30,970 nt of DNA, from the NCBI GenBank assembly GCA_003427395.1, contig BFEA01000246.1, forward strand, positions 1,639,932-1,670,901, read 5' to 3'. The notes beneath the pieces were generated by a model. The model saw nothing but the letters and a program-made list of their open reading frames with translations. It was not told the origin of the DNA and did no database searches. This DNA is from Chara braunii (Eukaryota > Streptophyta > Charophyceae > Charales > Characeae). Of the stretch, positions 18,256-28,784 are shown one piece after another; the first letter of the stretch is position 1; every line of letters starts with the position of its first letter. The position numbers and the translations under genes were made by a program.

Positions 18256-18300
18256 ACTGTTTCATCGGACTTTCACCGACCCATCAGGAGATTAAACCCC
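18256..18300 (-). ncRNA. Hammerhead-ribozyme-like relic (decayed)
   Basis: On the minus strand the order is stem I hairpin GGGGTTTAATCTC (wobble-paired version of that at 30440-30452), CTGATGG, stem II GTCGG-TGAAAGT-CCGAT, then GAAACAGTCTGGC. Stem II pairs over five positions and its loop is identical to the plus-strand copies at 30431-30545. Two defects argue against activity. Core position A9 is G (CTGATGG instead of CTGATGA), and the 5' strand of stem III, expected as CAGACTGTC, is absent. It is therefore a relative of the same family, inverted, 12 kb away. Confidence 0.7.
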
Positions 18301-18361
18301 ATGGCTGACATTAGCGGCTAGAATCTACTTACCTCCATTGGGCTCTATGTGTTATGTTCAG

Positions 18362-18383
18362 TGGTGTGTGTGTGTGTGTGTAC

Positions 18384-18438
<55 letters not shown>
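18362..18438 (+). repeat. Compound microsatellite (GT)n-TACGT-(GA)n
   Basis: About nine GT units, the spacer TACGT, then about 26 GA units. GA-rich degenerate text continues to about 18540. Confidence 0.95.
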
Positions 18439-18442
<4 letters not shown>

Positions 18443-18539
18443 AGGAGAGGGAAGGATGGCCAAGGATTATGGGTGTAACGGCCACAGAGAGAGACGAGAG
18501 AATGCCTCCGCTTGACAGAAAGAGAGAGAGGGAGGGAAG

Positions 18540-18995
18540 GAGTCAAAGATAAATGGCCCAGTGAAAGCACGATGACATGAGAGAAGAGCATTGGAGGATG
18601 CCCGTGATCCATCCGCCCCCTCCACTTGCCATTTTCCTTGAACTTATCTTACTGCCCCTGTTTTCTCCCACCCTCTCCTGAATTCCATCCCTCCGTACAA
18701 ACCTTCATCTAAGTGCTAGAAAGACTGTGTTTAACCTTCACGTACTACTAGAAAGGTCCTGTATTTTGTGACAAGCTTAGCGGCTGCATCATGTTGCTAG
18801 AAACGCCATCGCCTACACAAGTACTGTCTTTTTCGTTTTTCCCTTCATAGCTCCCGGAGTACAATTTTGTCTGTATATCGTCTTTTTTTTTTTCTTTCTT
18901 TCTTTTTTTTTTTAATGTCAGCCCTGACTCACTACAGAGGGTGATTCAGGCACTCCGCTCTAGTTGTCCGCCGGCGGGTCAATCTATCGGTGGGG
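18540..18995. other. Stretch with no recognised gene
   Basis: Mixed-composition DNA with a T-rich tract at about 18881-18914. No frame, repeat or RNA signal that I can support. Confidence 0.4.
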
Positions 18996-19563
18996 AGTGT
19001 CACCTGCTGGAAAACAGTTCCAGCATTCCGTATGCTCAATTATATCCATGTACGTGGTGAAAACAGGGTCCAGCGTCCCATCTGACAATCATGGAGTCCT
19101 AAAAGCTGGGAACCAGTATATCGCATGTTCAACCAGTCAGCCGAAGGCATCTAAGGTCATTGATGAATACGACCAGACCTGGCTGTCGCACGTACGGCAC
19201 GCATGATTGGCATGGTCGCTTTGTTATGTGGCTGATCGAAAGAAGATACAGGATGGCATCCACACGTTCCCATACACATGCGCAATGACAAGAGTTGCAA
19301 TGAACCAGTCAGACGGAAAGCTCGTCAATATCGAAATACAGAATGTCACAGCGCAGTTTCAACGTCTCCAAATTTGTACATGTAATCAGGTAGTCCAGTG
19401 TCTTGTGACCAGAGGAGAAGCTGATTGGAGGGAGAACAGACTTCGAGGGTGGAAGAGAATGTATCCATCATCATGGAAGATAGACCTCCCTCACAAGCCC
19501 ACTTCCTCTTCGGGCATCTCCTACTCGCCATGTCAGCAGATAGCCTCCTCTGACATGCTCTGA
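18964..19563 (+). pseudogene. Possible coding remnant with one in-frame stop
   Basis: One plus-strand frame is open for 80 codons (18964-19203), hits TGA at 19204-19206, and is open again for 118 codons to 19560. The first half overlaps the 50-bp degenerate repeats, so its openness is weak evidence. The second half (for example VNIEIQNVTAQFQRLQICTC) has normal protein-like composition but no recognised domain. It may be a remnant or chance. Confidence 0.2.
19001..19135. repeat. Degenerate 50-bp tandem repeats of CACGTGCTGGAAAC type
   Basis: Units start at 19001, 19051 and 19100. Each contains a (C/G)TG-TGGAAAACAG-like start and a TCCAGC(G/A)TCCC or similar middle. Related single or paired units lie at 8054, 8113 and 20138. 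The family is not recognised. Confidence 0.5.
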
Positions 19564-19770
19564 CAAAGAGCAGGTCTCATCATGGCGCACAAAGGCGCAC
19601 ACTTCCTCTAAAGACGTACATCAATACGCAATGTGGACGTGAACGCAAACAGGTAAGTTTCTCCCCACATTTCGACCAATCTCACAGCCTTGATCCTCCT
19701 CCGCCTACCTGTGCTCTATCAATGACATAATCAGTGCAGCACGAGCCGCATCATGATAATCAAGTGTCCA

Positions 19771-19801
19771 GCTGGCGCCGTAGACAGAGAAGGGCGCCAG
19801 C
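19771..19801. other. Strong GC-rich hairpin
   Basis: GCTGGCGCC and GGCGCCAGC form a perfect 9-bp stem with a 13-base loop. No U run follows, so it is not a terminator of bacterial type. A doubled GTCAAGCCAGC motif follows at about 19837-19870. Confidence 0.6.
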
Positions 19802-20069
19802 ACAAAGCAATAGCAATCTTGCGTCATCGTCCAACGTCAAGCCAGCGTAGAGGCAGCGTCAAGCCAGCATTAAGCAGCATGTGTAAGATTGGATGTCCAC
19901 GGTGTCGCGTTTTTTCTAGTCAGGCCACTTTTGACGACCAGAAAGCCAATAAGCTGCCACGCACGACTTTGATGATTTTTGCAATAAATTAGTTAATTAA
20001 TTGATGCAAATCCCATCCTGTTGTGTGCACCCGGCTTCGAGCGAGACCCTACAATTACATTCTATGTTG

Positions 20070-20074
<5 letters not shown>

Positions 20075-20102
<28 letters not shown>
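20075..20102 (-). repeat. Poly(T) tract, 28 bases (poly(A) on minus strand)
   Basis: Pure T run. ACGGAACAA occurs directly after it (20103) and again at 20193, but not before it, so a target-site duplication is not shown. Downstream at 20138 lies one unit of the CACGTGCTGG repeat. Confidence 0.85.
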
Positions 20103-20103
<1 letters not shown>

Positions 20104-20137
20104 CGGAACAATGCTCCAATCTATTCACAGGGAGAAA

Positions 20138-20180
20138 CACGTGCTGGAAACGGGGCCTAACGTCCCATTTGAAACCATAT
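20138..20180. repeat. Single degenerate unit of CACGTGCTGGAAAC repeat
   Basis: CACGTGCTGGAAACGGGGCC followed by TAACGTCCCATTTGAAA, the copy closest to the consensus of the units at 8054-8150 and 19001-19135. Confidence 0.5.
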
Positions 20181-20640
20181 TTGAGAACATATACGGAACA
20201 AAATGAGATACCAGGAATCCAGGACCATTACTCGGTTTCGACTGAGAATATTAATTACACATTTTTTAAGGGTCATGAGCAATTACTAGCCTATTCAACA
20301 AAGGACCTCATGAAATAGGCTAAAGTTTAGAAGAAAAACAAGAAGTCTTTTTTCTAACCCTGGTCTCAGGAATATTTAATTTTGATACGGAAGAACAATA
20401 ATGAAGCAAACAATAAATTATAATGAAATATACCATGCACGTATGAAGTTTGTCAATTTAGGAATTTGATAATTATGACAAGATCAACAGAGAGGGTAAC
20501 ATCAAGCAATATCAATGAGAACGAATTAGGGCTGACTAACTCGAGGAAAAAACGAGGTGAATGAGGGAAGGTGAAAACTCGTCATAATTTCAAGGAATAC
20601 AGATGAAAAGACATGACCAACACTCGCCAAGAGTCCTCAC

Positions 20641-21270
20641 TCATCTATCTCGAGTCTCATCCTTAATCCATTTTTTTATTGCGTTTCTCGAACGCCTTGA
20701 GCCACGTCTATGTACTTCCTGAGGTTGTGGTATAGAGATGTAAAGCCACATGAAGCCCACGATCTTCGAATAAGTCAATTCAATACCAAAGATTTGGAAG
20801 TCAAGCATAGCACATAACTCCTCCTATAAAGTAGGAAGATATGGCATGGAAAAAATCCTTCGTCTAAGATGTCGGAACTCTGATGACTCGGTCACAGACT
20901 GATAGTCGATCTTTGCTGGTGAGACATACCTTTCGGACAGGTCAACCAAACCACCCCTGTAAGAACCATCAATGAGGTAAACAGGAACAAAAGGTCTAGG
21001 GTTGTCAGAGTATAATTTTGGGCAAAAGCTATGAATCAACTTTGCACTGTCCTGAAGCACCCATGTTCTCTCCTTAATATATCGGGATGTTGGAATCCAA
21101 ACACAGTCAAAGTGATCACGAGTGTTTTTCTCCTTCTTCACATAAATTTTCAAGTCATGAATGGTTCTCTTGACAAACTTTGTGAGAACCACGAAAATTA
21201 AAAGGTCTTTTTGTTTGAAACCGACTGCACTGACATATTGGTCTGGAAATGAACCTTGGAAGGGATCCTG
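20641..21270 (-). pseudogene. Unidentified 210-codon coding-like frame with one TAG
   Basis: The minus strand is open for 148 codons (21270-20827), meets TAG at 20824-20826, and is open again for 60 codons to TGA at 20641-20643. The text has ordinary protein composition in AT-rich DNA, with phrases DHFDCVWIPTSRYIKERTWV and RPFVPVYLIDGSYRGGLVDL before the stop and EELCAMLDFQIFGIELTYSK after it. A TTAACAG that could act as a splice acceptor lies at its upstream edge (21274-21268), and the sequence TTTATAG at the internal stop could be another. No family is recognised. It may be an exon of an intron-rich gene, or a pseudogene of a mobile element. Confidence 0.4.
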
Positions 21271-21274
21271 TTAA

Positions 21275-22145
21275 GATTGGTCAAAACCGCCTCACTGATG
21301 AGAAATCACTCAATTGTTTTTATATGCCAAATATCTCTTTTGAAAGCACTGATGGATTCATGTTGATATGAGAACAGATGAGTGATGATTAATTCTAATT
21401 GTTGATTTATGATCTAGAGATATGGAATAGTCCACACTGAAATTACCAGGAGAAGCCGGAGTAAGCTCATGAGAGGATATCCTGAGGTTTCTCGGCTCTG
21501 TCAACGGTCATTTATCTGTGAACTGCTGCTTGTCATGATACTGGTTGCAAAATAACAGATTCAAGTTCGTTGTTTGTGATGCTACTGAATGTAACCTGCT
21601 CAAAAGATCATTGATAAGGATCCGGAAGTGTATTGCTTTGATCTATGTCCATTGAACGTGTATTACTTCTCTCGTTTTTTGCACAGTTTCAAGAGATGAG
21701 GTTGTGCTATGCAACTCTCCGTCTGACCTGTGAATATAGAATACATACTCAATTAACTCATCACGACTTTTTGCTCTCCGGACAACAATCTCTCTCAACA
21801 TTTTCTTCTAATTTTCGATTGCAGCAAGTATTTTATTTTCTTAACCCTCCGTTTTGTCACGATGAAGGATACTTGGCACCACTAGGATATTTTTGTCCTT
21901 CATGATATTTCTTTATCTTCTTCCGTAACTCTTGAGTCAGAAGGAATAGAGAGGATGTATAGGGTTATGTTTTGGCCGGGAATCTTTAAGAGTGATTAAT
22001 ATTGTTATTGGGAACAGACGACTAAGACTTACTACAAATAATCCAAGGTGGAGGCTCGCAGTGATTGGTCTGCAACTGAGACACTCAACACCACTCTGTT
22101 GTTGAAAATACACAATTAATAAACTCTAGTTGAGTCACATGTTTA
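21275..22145. other. AT-rich stretch with further coding-like minus-strand patches
   Basis: Between about 21640 and 21410, one minus-strand frame reads on (phrase NDLLSRLHSVASQTTNLNLL) with a single TGA before continuing. No motif is recognised. It could be upstream exons of the 20641-21270 frame. 21905-22145 shows nothing. Confidence 0.2.
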
Positions 22146-22149
22146 ACTA

Positions 22150-25100
22150 GTTGCTACTATAACATAGAATGATGATTTCATAATTAATTAAAATGTTCAT
22201 TGTTAAGCTATTTGCTCAAGCCTTAAGTCTCGAAGACTTTTATCTCCACCAGAAAGTCGTTGTAAATGGCCATATGAGTTTCGTAACGTGTTAGCTAACG
22301 TTTTTAATGCGATGGAGCGGTGGGATCCTTCCTTAAAATTCGACTTATCAGGGTCCTTTACTGTATCTGGTAGGATTTTTTCTCACATCAGTCGGAGGGA
22401 GCAAAGGAATGAAAAATAAAATAAAAATAATTAAATTAAATACATTCAGTAATTACACTACCCCATCTTGAAGTCCTCAATAGGTTCAAGGCTTATCACG
22501 ACCTGATTGGGTGCTGATCACCGTGTAAGATGACGGGATTTCTGTTACCACTGAAAATCAGTTCAAAGTTGAGACCCTCTTTCAATACTTTGAATTCGGG
22601 GTTTTCATGGACACCCCTCATTTGTTCTTCATTAGCATCGATTATGATATCACTATCAATAGTACTTGACAAGATATCATACAAGGTCTTTTTCGTGTAT
22701 ATGTTTGTTTTAGGTCGCTATACAACACAGAGTTAGTTCGTAAATTACACCGGGATGGTTCTGTATAGACTCACAGATGCAGTACACAAAGCATGAATAA
22801 GTACATACTTTGTTCATATACTATCCAAAATATAATTTGTCGTAGCCTTCTCGCAAACATTTGGTGATAAATTGATTGAGGCATCCCCCCCCGAACACTG
22901 CTCAAAACACCATGCTGGTAGTTTATGAGTTCAACCTCCCATCATTATGAGTCCGAGTCCAATTCGACTGCGTTTGAATCTACTAGTTTGAGTTTGAGCT
23001 CGAGAGCTTAACTATTTTTTATCCACGAACGCAATCCCCAGCAAGCGGGAGTTCTTCTTTTGCTTGCAACAGTACAGAAGCACGATGACTTGTAGGGTCT
23101 CAAATTTGCTACTACTAGTTCGAGTTTGAGCTCGAGAGCTTAACTATTTTTGATCTACGAACACAATCCCCAACAACTGAGAGTTCTTATTTTGCTTGCA
23201 GCAATACAAAAGCATGGTGGCCTCAAATTTGTTAACTTGAGTATACGAATAGTTATGATACACAATAGATGGTTCCATAATTAATTAACATGTTAACTGT
23301 TAATATATTTGCCTAAGCCTTAAGTCTCAAAGATTTTTGCCTCCATCAGAGGCTCACTGCAAATGGTCAGCTGAGTTCCATAACATGCTATCTAACATTT
23401 TTAATGCGAGAGAGCGACAATTGGACTTATAAGGGTACTTTACTGTAACTGGTAGGATCTTTTATCGCATCAATTGAAGAGAACAAAGTAAAGTAAAATA
23501 AAATAAAAAGAATTAAATTAACATACGTTCAGTAATTACACTCCCCCATCTTAAAATCCTCAATAGGTTCAAGGTTTATCATGACCCGATTAAGTGATGA
23601 TCACCATGTAAGATGACGGAATCTTTGTGACCATTGAAAATCATTTTAGAGTTGAGCCCCTCTTTCAACACTTTGAATTAGGGGTTTCCGTGAACACCCC
23701 TCGTTTGTTCTTTATTAGCATCAATTATGATAATATTATCAATAGTATTTGACAAGATACCACACAAAGTTTTGTTCGTGTATATGTTTGCTTTAAGTTG
23801 CTATACAACACAGAGTCATTTTGTAAATTACATCGAGGATAGTTTTGTATAGACACGCAAATACACTACACAAAGTATGAATCAGTACATACTTTGCTCA
23901 CATACTATGTAAAATATGATTTGTCGTATCCTTCTTGCAAACATCGGGCGATAAATTGGTCGAGCAACCCCACCCGAACACTGCTTAGAACACTATGCAG
24001 GTAGTTAATGAGTTAAACCTGTTATCTGAGTCCGAGTCCAATTCCATTTCGTTTGAATCTGCTATTTCGAGTTCGAGCTCGATAGCGTAACTATTTTTGA
24101 CTTGCCAACACAATTCCCAGCAGGGGAAGTTATGCTTTTGCTTGCAAAAGTATAAAAGCACAGTGACTTGTAGGGCCTCAAATTTACTAGTTTGAGTATA
24201 ATGATAGTTATGACACACAATAGATGATTTCATAATTAACTAAAATGTTCACTGTTAAGCGATCTGCTTAAGCCTCAATTCTTTAAGACTTTTGCCTCTA
24301 CTAAAGGCTCGTTGCAAATGACAGCCGAATTTTGTAACATGCGATTTAACGTTTTTAATATGTGTGAGCAGTGAGATCCTTTCTTAAAATTAAACTTATA
24401 AGGGTCCTTTACAATATCCGGTATAATATTTCTTTCTCGTATCAATCAGAGGGAGCAAAGTGAAGTTAAATTAAATAAAAAAAATTAAATAAAAATATAT
24501 TAAGTAATGACACTACCCCATCCTGAAGTCCTCAATAGGTTCAAGACTTTTCATGATCCGATTGGGTGTTGATCATCATGTAATGATGACGCGATTTTCG
24601 TTACCATTGGAAATAATTTCAAAGTTGAGCCCCTCTTTCAACACTTAGAATCAGAGGTTTTGTGGACACCCCTCGCTTGTTTTCCATTAGCATCGATTAG
24701 GATAACATTATCAATAATCCTTGACCAAATACGACACAAAATCATTTTCGAGTATATATTTGTTTCAAGTCGCTATTCAACACATAATTAGTTTGTAAGT
24801 TACATCGGGGATGGTTCTATATACATTTGCTCATACACGATGCAAATTACGAATCAGTATATACTGTGTTCACATACTTGCCAGAATATCATTCGTCGTA
24901 GCCTTCTAGCAAACATCGGGTGATAAATTGACTGAAGCAGCCCCACCCGAACACTACTCAGAATGCCATGCAGGTAGTTATGAGTTCCACCCCCCATCAC
25001 TTCGAGTCTGAGTCCAATTCCACTGCGTCTCAATGTGATAGTTTGAGTTTGAGCTTCAGAGCTTAGCTATGTTTTATTTGCGAACGCAATCCCCAGCAAG

Positions 25101-25187
25101 GAAGAGTGTTGTTTTTGCTTGCAACAATAAAAAAAACACGGTGATTTGTAGGGTCTAAAATTTGTTAGTTTGAATATACTAGTAGTT
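22150..25187 (-). repeat. Tandem array of three diverged units of about 1 kb, possibly LTR-element derived
   Basis: Units are about 22150-23240, 23241-24195 and 24196-25187. Landmarks recur in order: CATAATTAA (22179, 23276, 24231), the GCGATGGAGCG / GAGAGAGCGAC region, CCCCATC (22461, 23544, 24516), GTTGAG-CCCTCTTTCAA, TATACAACACA, and GAG(T/C)CCGAGTCCAATTCC. Unit 1 has an extra 131-bp internal duplication (22981 and 23112). On the minus strand unit 1 keeps a 62-codon open frame (22684-22496; includes NPEFKVLKEGLNFELIFSGN). The same frame is broken by stops or shifts in units 2 and 3. Downstream of that frame each unit has GAGG(A)-TT-AGGATGGGG-type text followed by TGTAATTACT or a variant, resembling the polypurine tract and LTR start of a plant LTR retrotransposon. 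That reading is inference. Confidence 0.75.
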
Positions 25188-27665
25188 GATGAATGTTTTC
25201 AAAAATACAGTCCGAGATCACAATTGTTTGTATACGAAATAGAGTGTTGTCTTGAGCTATCACTGCTTGTATACAACACAAAGTGTCGTCCTTATAGTCA
25301 TCACTAAGAGGAACAACCCCTGCGTGTAGAAGGTTTCAAACCATGAGGGCAATCTCAAAATTTGTCGTCATATTAATAAAACATACTTATTGTAATTTCA
25401 ACCTATAGATTTTTAGTACTGAAGTCTTTGGTCAATCCTTATAAAGGATAAATTTAACCAAGAGATGCTACTTTTCTCAACAACACTTTCCTTTTGCTCA
25501 TCAAGTAGAAAAACCAAAGGTAAATGTAATGAAACGTTTACTTGGTAAACAAATATTCCAATTTTTATTTGTAGTTACGCTCGTCGCTTATTTCCCACTA
25601 TAAAACTTTGTACTCTCTTATTTCATCTGGAGATAAATATGTAGGAAATCGATTAGCATTTCCTTTTCAATAAATAATTTTAAACTCGCACAACTTGATC
25701 CCCGAAGTTCATGTCCTTAATATTCGCTCGCATTATAAGAGGTCCGCAATTGTCATAATAGCACATGAGAATACCGGTTTGAAAGCGAGGAGGAAAGCTA
25801 GTTAAAACCCGTGTCTACCTCATAAAAGATCAAAGATACTATTTAATAAACTGACCCAGATTACCCTAGCTCAAAACTAAATTCCTCACTTTAGGTTGTT
25901 CAGATCTCAATGATCCACCTAGGCTATCAATCATTTAACGAAGAGCTCGTTTGATCAATTCCTTATAAAACCTCGAAAATTGTCAGGCAAATTTTACAAA
26001 GGAGCAACAAGAGTAAAGTTATATCCATCGTAGGATCACAATGATCAAACCAGAAGTAATCGCTCTTACAATAAGGGCTCCACTTGATTAGTCTTATAGT
26101 TCTCACTCCAAAAACAGAAAGAACCAACGAACGAGGTCCCCCTTTATACTTGTTGCTAGGTGGATGATCATTGCACATGGAGCAGGCAGTGAGATATTGA
26201 CATCAACAAATCGGCTCAAGTCAGTTACCGTCCACACTCATGGCACCAAAGGCAGCAATTGTTAAGTGATTTATTCATACTAGTAAATCACTGAGGACCG
26301 TCATCAATAACAAACTCGTGACTCAATCCTCTCAAGATCAGATCACTCCTTTATAGTGGTAACGGAGGGTTGATGGTTTCAATCAGTAAAGTGCAAGAGA
26401 ACGCACTGAAACATCCCCTTGATAGGTGAAAATAAAAAAATGAGGACGACGCAGATGATGTCAATGGATACTCCAATTTCCATCTCGTTGGTGCGCAAAC
26501 ACCACACGACTCCATCCCCTTTTCACAGACAGACCTCTAGCCTAGTGAGTAAACGATCATTCAACTAAAAAAACTCATATCAGACATTGAACGCGGTGGT
26601 GATGCTTATTGCTTCACCCGATGTGCAAGACGCGCAGATGAGTTTGGACCAAGTCTCTGATCACAGTGTCTCGTGCGAGCGTCGTAGCAGTCGTCTCATG
26701 GCTATTACCTTCGACAGGAGATTGATGACGGCAATATACTTCCTTGTGTACATGTTTAAGAGAAATTGTATGAGCATAAGTAGTACTCATACCGTATGTG
26801 TCGGCGTTACCTTACTCATTGCTCATAGACTTTCCCCAATCTCTCGAGTGAATCTCTAACATTCTGCACCTATCAGTCTCACCAACGACCTTCATGACAT
26901 AATCCTCGTTTCTTACGTAAAGTTACGTGTAGTTAATGAAATCAACTACATGACACATGCAAGTATCTCTCCCTCAAGTTGAAGCTTGAATTGTATCCTT
27001 TGTATATGTTGTTTGTACCTCTGTGTGTCTGCATCGTTCTCTCACAGTCCACAACCACCTCACGAACTCAGTGACTTTGCTCGCAGCACAATGAATCAAG
27101 TAAGATAGGATGACAACAATCGAGTCATGCTTCTGTAGATCGAGTAGAATGCGTAGATCGAGTAGATTGCGTAGAACTCCTAAGGAAATCTAGTTTCCGA
27201 ATGCCTGAACGCAATCCAGTCCTTTTCACTGTTTGTAACTGTCACGTGTACTCCATGCTCTTGCCTGCATACTGTGACTTAAGCGGATAGTAGAGTGATG
27301 TCAACCTAGTTGTCTTCGAGTAGCATTTCCGTTAGTCTCTCTCTTCTCTGTCTCTCATTGTCGCCCGTATACCACATGCACCCCCCTCCGCTTTTACCCT
27401 GCTCAGCGCCTCTGCATGAAGAAGATGACGTCAACCGATACATCTTCTCACGTAGTACTCCCACATAAGTCTGACTTCCCTCTACCCCTGTCTGACCATG
27501 ACACTTGTCCGCTGGTTATAACAACCTCGCGACCTCGATCATCACGAGTTGGTCCAACCTAGGAGTAGGTGACGTTAACAATAGTTAGTATGTATGCCTT
27601 TCACGAGTGACTTACGTTTGTCTGACTTTTCCCTCTCGAGTATATCGCACACACTTTGCTTCGTG
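25188..27665. other. AT-rich stretch, no recognised gene
   Basis: Includes two short related phrases at 25228 and 25270 (TTGTATAC followed by AAGTGT/GAGTGT text). A minus-strand patch at 26800-26635 reads protein-like for about 60 codons (phrase YAHTISLKHVHKEVYCRHQS) without stops, and a minus-strand frame lies at 26178-25963. A short direct repeat GTAGATCGAGTAGA(A/T)TGC occurs near 27136-27170. I recognise no protein, RNA or complete element. Confidence 0.35.
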
Positions 27666-27666
27666 C

Positions 27667-27668
<2 letters not shown>

Positions 27669-27723
<55 letters not shown>
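27669..27723. repeat. (TC)n microsatellite
   Basis: About 27 TC units. Open minus-strand frames across it (poly Arg-Glu) are artefacts. Confidence 0.96.
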
Positions 27724-27726
<3 letters not shown>

Positions 27727-28412
27727 ATCTAACTTCTCCTTTTCTCTCTTGATTGTGAATGTGTTCTTTGTCGGTGGCGATCTTGGTCCCTTTGCTGCCG
27801 CGAGCTGACCTCCAAGACATCTTCCACCGACTCGGCCGGCGGATGCTCCCGTTGCCCTTAAGCCCAACCGTGTCAGGATTGGGTTTCCTCATCACCTATT
27901 TGGAAAGAATGTGGGAGACCACGCGGGTATTCAAAATTAGGACTCTAATTAGATTATGATTTTGGGGTCATCGTACTTTTTTTGTAGCTGTACGATGCTC
28001 CTTACTTGGGCGCGCTTTGTTGCGCTCTGTCCTGCACTTTATTCCCGCCGCGCCTTAATTATAATCTCAACTGTAATTTCCTCTTGTTCTTTTCTTGGCG
28101 AGTGCGGGTGTAACTGTAATCTTCTCCCGCTTGGCTCCTCTCCGCATCGAAACATGCAACCCCTTCCCCTTCGTCTCATTGGCCAGAGCGGTACATGATT
28201 GGATCGATGAATGGGGAGTGACTACATCCGCCGCGCCACGGCCCAGGCATACAAACCATAAACACCTCTTTCCTTTCTCTTTCCCCCTACCTTAGCGTAA
28301 TCTTGACTATCTCGCGCAAATGCTAATTGCTATAAATTTCGCAAGCACGACTAAATCGCTCTCTAATCTAAACTTGGGGGAGTTACCGTGGCCAAGAGGA
28401 TCGACTAACGAG
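27724..28412. other. Return to mixed/GC-richer DNA, no recognised gene
   Basis: 27724-27895 is GC-rich and open on both strands. The minus-strand reading has a basic GSIRRPSRWKMSWRSARGSK phrase; I do not recognise it. 27900-28412 shows only short frames. Confidence 0.3.
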
Positions 28413-28784
28413 TGTGAGCATGCAAAGAGGTGAGTTCGGAGTTGGGTGATCCAACAAGCTGGTGGCGAATGCGCGGGGTTGATGTGTGGCCGAGACAGAC
28501 TATGGAGCACGGGCGAACCCGGCGTGCATACTCGGGCTAAGCGGGATGACAACTCTGGGTTGTTGGAAGGTGCGAGGCGACCGACTGCCTGCATCGAGTG
28601 CGAGCGTGCAAAGAGGTGAGTTCAGAGTTGGGCGATCCAACGAGCTGGTCACGAATGCGCGGGGTTGACATGTGGCCGCGACGGACTGTGGAGCACGGGC
28701 GAACCCGACGTGCATACTCGGGCTAAGTGGGATGACAACTCTGGGTTGTTGGTAGGTGCGAGGCGACGGACTGCCTGCATCAGA
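28413..28784 (+). repeat. 186-bp tandem duplication
   Basis: Two units 186 bp apart, each with GCAAAGAGGTGAGTTC, GAATGCGCGGGGTTGA, GAGCACGGGCGAACCC and ACAACTCTGGGTTGTTGG. Identity is high (roughly nine in ten). The step is exactly 62 codons, so the minus-strand frame 28886-28500 stays open through both copies and shows a repeated RVVIPLSPSMH phrase; this openness follows from the repeat and is not evidence of a gene. Confidence 0.9.

Noticed and set aside
19771-19801. Rho-independent terminator
   Set aside because: No T run after the hairpin and the DNA is eukaryotic.
20103-20201. Retroposed copy bounded by ACGGAACAA direct repeats
   Set aside because: Both copies lie on the same side of the poly(T) tract, so they do not bracket an insertion.
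20876-20905. Possible hammerhead core (CTGATGACTCGG) on the plus strand
   Set aside because: No GAAA follows the would-be stem II and the flanks do not pair; it also lies inside the coding-like minus-strand frame.
28413-28784. CRISPR-like repeat array
   Set aside because: Only two long 186-bp units with no spacers; a simple tandem duplication in a eukaryotic genome.
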